From Actinomycetes bacterium (GTDB taxonomy: Bacteria > Actinomycetota > Acidimicrobiia > Acidimicrobiales > RAAP-2): a DNA stretch of 12,971 nucleotides. The first letter of the stretch is position 1. The number at the start of each line of letters is the position of its first letter. The stretch lies in assembly GCA_021801615.1 (NCBI GenBank), contig JAJYXS010000158.1, forward strand, positions 1 to 12,971, in the 5' to 3' direction. Under the pieces are notes generated by a model. The model searched no databases and was not told the origin of the DNA. It saw only the letters and a program-made list of their open reading frames with translations. Positions 1-5,497 of this stretch are shown here, one piece after another. Made by a program: the position numbers and the translations under genes.

Positions 1-741
1 GAAGTGCTCCACGACATCTCCTTCCGGGTCGAGCCGGGGCAGATGGTCGCGCTCGTCGGCCCGTCCGGCGCGGGAAAGACCACGATCAGCATGCTCGTGC
101 CGCGCCTGTACGACGCGACCGCAGGCGCCGTGCGCGTGAGCGGCGTGGACGTGCGCGACGCGACGCTCGACTCGCTGCGCGAGGTGGTCGGCGTGGTGAC
201 CCAGGACCCCCACCTCTTCCACGACACCCTCCGGGCGAACCTGCTCTACGCGCGCCCGGAGGCGAGCGACGAGGAGCTCCTGGGCGCGCTCGAGCAGGCC
301 CAGATCCTCCCGATGGTCGCTTCGCTGCCCGACGGGCTCGACACCCTCGTCGGCGAGCGCGGCTACCGGCTCTCGGGCGGAGAGAAGCAGCGCGTCGCGC
401 TCGCACGGCTCATCCTCAAGGCTCCTGATGTCGTCGTGCTGGACGAGGCGACCGCCCACCTCGACTCCGAGTCGGAGGCGGCGGTCCGAGAGGCGCTTCG
501 CCGCGCGCTCGTCGGACGCACGTCGCTCGTCATCGCGCACCGGCTCTCCACCGTGCGCGACGCCGACCAGTTGCTCGTCGTCGACGACGGCCGGATCGTC
601 GAACGCGGGACGCACCAGCAGCTCCTTGCGGCGGGGGGTCTCTACACGCTGCTGTACCACACTCAGTTCGCCGACCAAGAGACCCGCCGCACGTCCGCCG
701 GTGTGCCGGCTCCCGCCGGCGTGCCGGGCGACCTCGGGTAG
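1..741 (+). CDS. ABC exporter ATP-binding domain (partial, 5' end missing)
   Basis: This is the C-terminal nucleotide-binding domain of an ABC transporter, probably an exporter with fused membrane and ATPase domains (ABCB/MsbA-like). The reading frame is open at base 1, so the membrane-spanning part should lie upstream. Counting from the first visible residue, the full ATPase motif set is present: Walker A GPSGAGKTT (20-28), Q-loop Gln68 in TQDPHLFHD, signature LSGGE (124-128), Walker B VVVLDE (144-149) with catalytic Glu149, a D-loop after it, and switch His180 in IAHRLST. The domain should therefore hydrolyse ATP. The 246 visible residues end in a short Ala/Pro/Gly tail. The substrate cannot be told from this domain; lipid, peptide or drug export are all possible. 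A small basic-protein gene starts 10 nt after the stop, which suggests co-transcription. Starts inside the visible part should be ignored. Confidence 0.95.
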   Translation, partial: EVLHDISFRVEPGQMVALVGPSGAGKTTISMLVPRLYDATAGAVRVSGVDVRDATLDSLREVVGVVTQDPHLFHDTLRANLLYARPEASDEELLGALEQAQILPMVASLPDGLDTLVGERGYRLSGGEKQRVALARLILKAPDVVVLDEATAHLDSESEAAVREALRRALVGRTSLVIAHRLSTVRDADQLLVVDDGRIVERGTHQQLLAAGGLYTLLYHTQFADQETRRTSAGVPAPAGVPGDLG

Positions 742-751
742 ACAGGCACCC

Positions 752-1126
752 ATGGCGACGCCTCCCTCCCGGCGAAAGCTCCTTCGCAGGCTGCGCGACG
801 CGCCGGCCCGCTTCATCGGCCGGACGCCGTGGCTCCGCCGCCGCTACGCGCGCCGGATCCTGAAGACGATCGACAAGTACCAGGACAAGGGCCGGCCGCT
901 CCCCGACAGCCTGGTGCGGCTCGAGCGCCAGCTCCGGCGGGTGCCGAAGCCAAAGCGCCAGCAGCTCGTCGAAGACATGATGGAGATGGGCTCAGAGGAC
1001 CACGTCACCACGAACCGCGCGCTGCGGCGTGCGGCAGGCCGCCAGGAGCGCCAGAAGGGCCAGCGCGGCGGCGGGCAGCGCCCCGGCACCCTTCCGGGCC
1101 AGCCGCGCCAGCGCCCGCGCAACTGA
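752..1126 (+). CDS. Small, highly basic hypothetical protein
   Basis: I do not recognise this 124-residue protein. It contains 28 Arg and 7 Lys. Residues 1-45 are an Arg-rich, probably helical stretch (RRKLLRRLRD, then WLRRRYARRILKTIDKY). Residues 46-85 look amphipathic and helical and contain the acidic patch EDMMEMGSED. The C-terminal third is a low-complexity Gln/Arg/Gly/Pro tail. No signal peptide or membrane segment is visible. The ATG at 752 lies 10 nt after the ABC transporter stop, with only a weak AGG-like ribosome site. The frame is open upstream, but that part overlaps the ATPase gene and has shadow-like composition, so 752 is chosen. Codon use with G/C at third positions supports real coding. 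A nucleic-acid-binding or ribosome-associated role is possible from charge alone, but nothing specific supports it. The stop codon lies inside a perfect 17-bp tandem repeat. Confidence 0.7.
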   Translation: MATPPSRRKLLRRLRDAPARFIGRTPWLRRRYARRILKTIDKYQDKGRPLPDSLVRLERQLRRVPKPKRQQLVEDMMEMGSEDHVTTNRALRRAAGRQERQKGQRGGGQRPGTLPGQPRQRPRN

Positions 1127-1147
1127 TGGTCCCGCGCAACTGATGGT
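1114..1147. repeat. 17-bp perfect tandem duplication across a stop codon
   Basis: The unit CCCGCGCAACTGATGGT occurs twice with no spacer (1114-1130 and 1131-1147). The first copy contains the last codons and the TGA (1124-1126) of the small basic-protein gene; the second lies wholly in the intergenic region. Because the unit starts upstream of the stop and reads the same with one copy or two, the duplication does not change the protein. Replication slippage is the simplest origin. No inverted repeat or protein-binding role is evident. Confidence 0.9.
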
Positions 1148-1202
1148 ATTGCGCTGATCGAATTGGGCCGCCTCCCTCGTCGATCCGAGCGGCTCCGAGC
1201 GC

Positions 1203-1769
1203 TTGCGTAGCCTTTTCGCCGTGCCCGAGCGCGAGCCGCTCCACTTCGACCCCATTGCAGAGGCCCGCCGCCAGTGGACGCTCCACGGATGGCACGACGC
1301 TGCTCCCGTGATGGCGGTCGTCACCTCGGTGATGCGGGTCCAGCAGCTGCTGCTCGCTCGGGCGGACGCCGCGCTGCGCCCCTTCGACCTCACCTTCTCC
1401 CGCTACGAGGTGCTGATGCTCCTTTCGTTCTCCTCGCGCGCAGCCCTCCCGCTCGGCAAGATCGGCGAGCGCCTCCAGGTGAACCCCGCCAGCGTCACCA
1501 ATGCGATCGACCGGCTGGAGGAGCAGGGGCTCGTCGAACGCGTGCCGAACCCTTCCGACGGCCGAGGCACGCTGGCCCGGCTGACCGCTGAGGGACGTGC
1601 GAGGGCGACGGAGGCGACTGCAGCGATGAACGCGCAGGTCTTCGCGGATCTCGGCGTCGGCCCCGGCGGAGTCGAGCACCTCTTCGAGCTGCTCCGCGAC
1701 CTGCGGCGAGCAGCGGGGGACTTCATCGAGGGCCCGACAGGCTCGTCGCCGCACGTGCGCGCGCCATGA
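1203..1769 (+). CDS. MarR-family transcriptional regulator
   Basis: A MarR-type winged-helix DNA-binding protein, normally a homodimeric repressor released by a small phenolic or acyl ligand. From the first possible start (TTG 1203) it is 188 residues. A leading segment contains DPIAEARRQW, as in actinobacterial members. A dimerisation helix follows (about 35-60), then the winged-helix domain (about 65-130). The recognition-helix region reads NPASVTNAIDRLEEQGLV and the wing contains PSDGRGTL, where the usual Asp-x-Arg is kept. Two starts are plausible: TTG 1203, which has no clear ribosome site, and GTG 1221 (182 residues). The second has a TAGCCT box ending 7 nt upstream, as expected for a leaderless transcript, and I slightly prefer it. 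The stop is 7 nt before the CoA-transferase start, so the two are probably one operon and the regulator may control it. Confidence 0.9.
   Translation: MRSLFAVPEREPLHFDPIAEARRQWTLHGWHDAAPVMAVVTSVMRVQQLLLARADAALRPFDLTFSRYEVLMLLSFSSRAALPLGKIGERLQVNPASVTNAIDRLEEQGLVERVPNPSDGRGTLARLTAEGRARATEATAAMNAQVFADLGVGPGGVEHLFELLRDLRRAAGDFIEGPTGSSPHVRAP
1208..1213 (+). promoter_or_regulatory. Possible -10 box of a leaderless MarR-gene promoter
   Basis: TAGCCT ends exactly 7 nt before GTG 1221, the geometry of a -10 element whose transcript would start at the A or G of the start codon. No convincing -35 element is visible upstream. Similar hexamers lie upstream of the M16 peptidase gene and the saccharopine-dehydrogenase-like gene. 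This is a visual match only. Confidence 0.3.
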
Positions 1770-1776
1770 TGCGTGG

Positions 1777-2973
1777 ATGCAACCACCCGAAGAACCCGCC
1801 GCGCGCGGGGCGCTCAGCGGCTGCCTCGTGGCGGACTTCAGCCGTGTCCTTGCTGGGCCGCTCGCGACGATGTTGCTCGGCGACCTCGGCGCGACCGTGG
1901 TGAAGGTCGAGCATCCCCGCGGCGACGACACGCGCAGCTGGGGGCCGCCGTTCCTGGGCCACGAGAGCACCTACTACCTGAGCGTCAACCGCAACAAGCG
2001 TAGTGTCGTGCTCGACCTGTCGACGCCGGAGGGCGCGTCGGACGCTCGCCGCCTCGCGCAACGTGCGACAGTGCTCGTCGAGAACTTCCGCCCCGGGCGG
2101 CTGGCCGCGTTCGGGCTCGACTACGACCAGCTCGCGGCGGTGAACCCTGGGCTCGTCTACTGCTCGATCTCGGGTTTCGGCGGCGCCGGCACCAAGGGAG
2201 CGGACCTCGTGGGCTACGACTTCGTCGTCCAGGCCATGAGCGGCCTCATGGACATCACCGGGCCGATGGGCGGACCGCCGACCAAAGTGGGGGTCGCGGT
2301 GGTCGACGTCCTCACCGGGCTTTACGCGGTGATCGGGATCCTCGCGGCGCTCGAGGCGCGCCGCGACGGCGGCGTCGGCCAACGCGTCGAGGTGAGCCTG
2401 ATGTCGAGCGCGCTCGCCTCGCTCGTGAACCAGGCCTCGGCCTACCTGAACACTGGAACGGTCCCCCACGCGCTCGGCAATCGGCACCCGAGCATCGCCC
2501 CGTACGAGACCTTCCCCACGATGGACGGCGTGCTCGCGCTCGCCGTCGGCAACGACGGCCAGTTCCGGACGCTCTGCGGCGCGATCGGCGAGGAGGCGCT
2601 CGCCGATGACGAGCGCTTCGCGACCAACCCGGCACGCGTCGCGAACCGCGACACGCTCGCCCGCCTGCTCGAGGCGCAGCTCTCGACGCGCCCCACCACG
2701 CAGTGGGTGGAGGTCCTGCGCGCGGCGGGCGTGCCGTGCGGCCCGGTGAACGACGTCGCCGGGGCATTTCGCGACGCTCGGCGCCTCGGCCTCGACGCGG
2801 CGGTCAGGCAACCGGGACCGAGCGGCGACGTCTCCAGCGTCGCGAACCCGCTCACGCTCTCGGGATCGCCGGTCACCTACCGCCTGCCGCCGCCGGCGCT
2901 CGGGCACGACACCGACGAGGTGCTCGCGTGGCTCCGCACACCGAGCCCGGCGGCGCCGCTCGACCCGGCGTGA
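1777..2973 (+). CDS. CaiB/BaiF family (family III) CoA-transferase
   Basis: This enzyme moves CoA between carboxylic acids, typically from a donor such as succinyl- or formyl-CoA to an aromatic, steroid-side-chain, carnitine-like or dicarboxylic acid. It acts in the cytoplasm. At 398 residues it is full length for the family. The N-terminal Rossmann-like part carries the hallmark VADFSRVLAGPLATMLLGDL (19-38) and VVKVEHPRGDDTR (41-53). NRNKRSVVLDL (71-81) and LVENFRPG (100-107) follow. Asp177 in VGVAVVDVLTGLYA aligns with the catalytic Asp that forms the acyl anhydride (Asp169 of formyl-CoA transferase). The C-terminal part has NDGQF and the GVPCGPVNDV motif. It starts at ATG 1777, 7 nt after the MarR gene stop, without a clear ribosome site, so translational coupling is likely. 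The substrate cannot be read from the sequence; racemases of the Amacr type share this fold and are a less likely alternative. Confidence 0.93.
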   Translation: MQPPEEPAARGALSGCLVADFSRVLAGPLATMLLGDLGATVVKVEHPRGDDTRSWGPPFLGHESTYYLSVNRNKRSVVLDLSTPEGASDARRLAQRATVLVENFRPGRLAAFGLDYDQLAAVNPGLVYCSISGFGGAGTKGADLVGYDFVVQAMSGLMDITGPMGGPPTKVGVAVVDVLTGLYAVIGILAALEARRDGGVGQRVEVSLMSSALASLVNQASAYLNTGTVPHALGNRHPSIAPYETFPTMDGVLALAVGNDGQFRTLCGAIGEEALADDERFATNPARVANRDTLARLLEAQLSTRPTTQWVEVLRAAGVPCGPVNDVAGAFRDARRLGLDAAVRQPGPSGDVSSVANPLTLSGSPVTYRLPPPALGHDTDEVLAWLRTPSPAAPLDPA

Positions 2974-2982
2974 GGACCGGCC

Positions 2983-2996
2983 ACGACGGCGGTCGT
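2983..2996. terminator. Weak candidate bidirectional terminator hairpin
   Basis: The perfect inverted repeat ACGAC-GGCG-GTCGT (5-bp stem, 4-nt loop) sits 10 nt after the CoA-transferase stop and 38 nt from the stop of the convergent dehydrogenase gene. It has no T-tract on either strand and the stem is short, so it is only a suggestive structure in the right place. Confidence 0.2.
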
Positions 2997-3033
2997 AGGC
3001 AGCCCCGGCTCTCCACCTGGGGGGCAGCCTCCG

Positions 3034-3837
3034 TCATCCCCCCTCGACGCTGCGGATCCGCTCGGCGAGGAACCCCTCGGGGTCCTTCGCCCGCTCGACG
3101 AGCAGGTCGTGCAGCTCGGGGTGGGTCAGCACGAGGAACCGGTCGCGCCGGATGGCGTCGACCACCATCTCGCCGACCGCGATCGGGTCGGCCGGGGTCA
3201 TCCCCTTGACCGGCGGGTGCATGCGCACGGGGGCGCCCGAGAAGGTGACCTGCTGACGGATGTTGGTCGCGACGGGGCCGGGGCACAGGCAGGTGACGCC
3301 CACGTGGCGCGGGTGGAGGTACAGCGCGAGGGCCTCGCTGAGGGCGATCACCGCGGCCTTGCTCACCGAGTAGGGCATCCGCTCGTACTCGTACTGGAAC
3401 AGCCCCGTTGCGGACGCGGTGTTCACGACGTGGCCGGATCGCTGCTCGAGGAGCAGAGGCAGGAACACGGCGTTGCTCCGCACGATCGAGAGGAGGTTCG
3501 TGCTCATGACGCGCTCCCACTCGGCCAACGGGATCTCCTCGGGCAGCCCGGCCGCCACGACGCCGACGTTGTTCATCACGACGTCCACGCGCCCGAGCCT
3601 GCGCAGGATCACGTCCCGGGCGGTCTCGTAGGCATGAGGGTCGTTCACGTCGAGCGTGATGCCGAAGCAATCGGTGCCGCGCCAGGACGCCTCGTCTGCG
3701 ACGGACATCGCCCGGTCCCGGTCGACGTCCGCGACCACGACATGGGCGCCGGCGGCCGCGAGCGCGAGCGCGGCTCCTCGGCCGATCCCGCTGCCACCGC
3801 CGGTGACCAACGCAACCTTGCCCAAGAGGTCGTCCAT
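3034..3837 (-). CDS. Short-chain dehydrogenase/reductase (SDR), classical type
   Basis: An NAD(P)-dependent oxidoreductase acting on a hydroxyl or ketone; cytoplasmic, 267 residues, normal size for classical SDRs. The nucleotide-binding motif TGGGSGIG is at 12-19. Asp37 at the end of the second strand (VVVADVD) favours NAD(H) over NADP(H). The NNVG motif is at 89-92. The catalytic tetrad is complete: Asn114, Ser142, Tyr156 and Lys160 (YSVSK). The CPGPVATNI segment after the active site is typical. The longer C-terminal part (MHPPVKGMTPADPIAVGEMVV and onward) shapes the substrate pocket and resembles SDRs of lipid or steroid-like catabolism, but the substrate is unknown. It starts at ATG 3837, just after GGGGACTCCTG. 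A 13-codon ORF upstream ends in TGATG, overlapping this start. It converges on the CoA-transferase gene and lies downstream of the methyltransferase gene on the same strand. Confidence 0.94.
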   Translation of the reverse strand: MDDLLGKVALVTGGGSGIGRGAALALAAAGAHVVVADVDRDRAMSVADEASWRGTDCFGITLDVNDPHAYETARDVILRRLGRVDVVMNNVGVVAAGLPEEIPLAEWERVMSTNLLSIVRSNAVFLPLLLEQRSGHVVNTASATGLFQYEYERMPYSVSKAAVIALSEALALYLHPRHVGVTCLCPGPVATNIRQQVTFSGAPVRMHPPVKGMTPADPIAVGEMVVDAIRRDRFLVLTHPELHDLLVERAKDPEGFLAERIRSVEGG

Positions 3838-3972
3838 CAGGAGTCCCCGAGCACGCGCGTGGGCACCATGCCCGGCATCTTCGCAGATCCGAGGACGCGG
3901 CGTGCGAGAACCGACGAAGTCGCGCGAGCGCGTGGCCTGCGGGGCCCGCGCGCGTGGGCGGCGCCCAAGGGC

Positions 3973-4788
3973 TCAGGTCCCCGGCTCGGGCTTGCGCGCC
4001 AGCACCTCGAGGTTCCAGGTGAGCACTTCGCGCAGCACGGGAACCCGCAAGATGCCCCGGGCGAGCTCGGGCAGGTAGCGCGGCCTGGCCTCCACGACAC
4101 GTAGGTCATGACGCGAGGAGAGCCCGCGCAGCGTCGGACCGACGTGGAGCGGGAACAGCGACCGGCCGAACACGTTCTTCGGCTGCCGGCCTTCCCGGGC
4201 GACATAGCGCCGCCGTGCGTGCTCCCCGCCGAGGTAGTGCCACGGCGACGTCTCGTGGCCTCCCCACGGGCCGTACCAATTGGTGAACGAGAGCCACAGG
4301 TGGCCCCCCGGTCGCAGCACCCGTGCCATCTCCTCGACGAGCGCGAACGGCTCGGGGACGTGCTCGAGCACGTTCGAGCAGACCACGAGGTCAACGCTCT
4401 CGGAAACGACCGGGAGCGCGCGCCCGTCGGCCAGCAGGCACCCGCGCACCGGCGGACCTCGCCACGACAGCTCCTGGAGCTGTGCCTCCACGAGGACACA
4501 GCGCGCGCCAGCGGCCCGCAGCGCCCGGGTCAGGTACCCTGCACCTCCGCCGACGTCGAGGGTGAGCGCACCCTCGAGCCGTACGGTCCGGCCGAGCAGC
4601 GCGATGGTGTCCGCCGCCAGCAGGCCGTAGAAGGCATCGGGGTCCCGCTGCTCGAGGCGAAAGCTGCGCAGGAGCTGCAACGAGCGCCTGGCGGTTCGCC
4701 GGGTTGCCTCATGAGCCACGTGCATCCTGGGCCACCGCGCCAGGCTACCGACCCGCTCACGGCCGTCCTCGAGACGCCGCTGCGGCAC
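3973..4788 (-). CDS. Class I SAM-dependent methyltransferase, Rv0224c-like
   Basis: A Methyltransf_11-type enzyme of 271 residues. Motif I is LDVGGGAGYL (77-86). Acidic Glu101 follows at the end of the second strand. LLADGRALP (118-126) and SNVLEHVPEP (138-147) form the rest of the SAM site, followed by VLRPGGHLWLSF (157-168). Several segments outside the SAM core match what I remember of Mycobacterium tuberculosis Rv0224c: a leading SLQLLRSFRLEQRDPDAFYGLLA, the GPWGGHE...HYLGG...RRYV segment, the PKNVFGRSLF segment, and a C-terminal VPVLREVLTWNLEVLARK. The acceptor substrate is not known to me. The GTG start at 4788 has a GGAG site 7 nt upstream. ATG 4725 (residue 22) is a fair alternative, because the recognisable family similarity begins only after it. 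The gene is divergent from the membrane-protein gene at 4889 and is followed 135 nt later by the dehydrogenase gene. Confidence 0.88.
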   Translation of the reverse strand: MPQRRLEDGRERVGSLARWPRMHVAHEATRRTARRSLQLLRSFRLEQRDPDAFYGLLAADTIALLGRTVRLEGALTLDVGGGAGYLTRALRAAGARCVLVEAQLQELSWRGPPVRGCLLADGRALPVVSESVDLVVCSNVLEHVPEPFALVEEMARVLRPGGHLWLSFTNWYGPWGGHETSPWHYLGGEHARRRYVAREGRQPKNVFGRSLFPLHVGPTLRGLSSRHDLRVVEARPRYLPELARGILRVPVLREVLTWNLEVLARKPEPGT

Positions 4789-4888
4789 GTCCCAGCTCCG
4801 AGGAAGCAGGGCGAAAGTCCCTGTCTCGAACGTTTCATGTCAGGCATCATCTGGTGCAGGTGAGCGAGGAGCGGAGCGTCGGGGGGCA

Positions 4889-5497
4889 GTGATGCGAGGT
4901 GCCCGGGAGCAGATCGGAAGGGTGTGGTCGGCGAGCACGAACCTCTCCCGGCGACACGCCCTTGGGTCGCCTCGGGCAGCGGCGGCCGTGATCGCGGGGC
5001 TGCTGGCGGCCGTGACGCTCCTGCGGTGGTTCTTCGACAGGAACGGCGAGTCCGTGGCGCTGCTCTACGTGGTCCCGATCGCGCTCGGCGCCCTGCGCTT
5101 CGGGCGTCGCGGCGGCATCATCGTGGCAGGGTTCGGCGTCGTCGCCTTCGTCGTGCTCGAAGCCGTCCGCGCCAGAGGCGACCTCGACGTGTCCGGATGG
5201 GCGGGACCCTTGCTGGCGATGACGCTGATCGGGGCCCTCGTCGGTCACCTGAGCGAGGTGGCGGGCCACCGCGAGGCAGAGCAGGGGCTTCGAACAGCGC
5301 AGATCGGAGCACTGCGCGACGCCCAGCGCTCCGCGATCAGCACGGCCGACTCGATGGTCCAACAGGTCGCGGCGGCCCGCTGGATGCTCGAAGCCGGACA
5401 ACCCGAGGAAGCCCTCGCGGCGTTGGGCGACGCCGTGGCCGAAGGCATCGCCCGCTTGACCCCTGCGGGCGACCCGAAGCAGGATCCTCGGCCATGA
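4889..5497 (+). CDS. Four-helix membrane protein with degenerate DHp-like C-terminal helix
   Basis: A 202-residue membrane protein with no family I can name with confidence. Hydrophobic segments lie at about 30-47, 55-71, 75-92 and 103-122. The second and third (ALLYVVPIALGALRFGRRGGIIVAGF) resemble the DUF4118-like sensor region of histidine kinases and diguanylate cyclases. Residues 125-190 are cytoplasmic and helical. The stretch ADSMVQQVAAARWMLEAGQ (153-171) resembles the dimerisation/phosphoacceptor helix of HisKA_3-type kinases (usual pattern H-D-x-x-x-Q), but the His position is Ala153 and no ATP-binding domain follows. It is thus either a sensor-like scaffold or a decayed kinase fragment. 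GTG 4889 and ATG 4892 are both possible starts; GGGGGG just upstream can serve as ribosome site. Its TGA overlaps the ATG of the next gene (ATGA, 5494-5497), so the two are translationally coupled. Confidence 0.8.
   Translation: MMRGAREQIGRVWSASTNLSRRHALGSPRAAAAVIAGLLAAVTLLRWFFDRNGESVALLYVVPIALGALRFGRRGGIIVAGFGVVAFVVLEAVRARGDLDVSGWAGPLLAMTLIGALVGHLSEVAGHREAEQGLRTAQIGALRDAQRSAISTADSMVQQVAAARWMLEAGQPEEALAALGDAVAEGIARLTPAGDPKQDPRP

Noticed and set aside
428..751. Upstream extension of the small basic-protein frame
   Set aside because: It overlaps the ABC ATPase gene and reads as Ser/Arg-rich shadow sequence; the ATG at 752 just after the ATPase stop is more sensible.
1723..2907. A 394-codon minus-strand open frame
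   Set aside because: Antisense to the CoA-transferase gene, Arg/Ala/Glu/His-rich composition, no recognisable motif.
3838..3972. A regulatory RNA in the 135-nt gap between the methyltransferase and SDR genes
   Set aside because: Only short GC stems are visible (such as GCCC...GGGC) and no conserved riboswitch feature; nothing beyond the 13-codon ORF is supportable.
4924..5493. Upstream extension of the secreted repeat protein frame
   Set aside because: It overlaps the membrane-protein gene and is Arg/Gly-rich shadow; starting at 5494 gives a proper signal peptide and an ATGA overlap.
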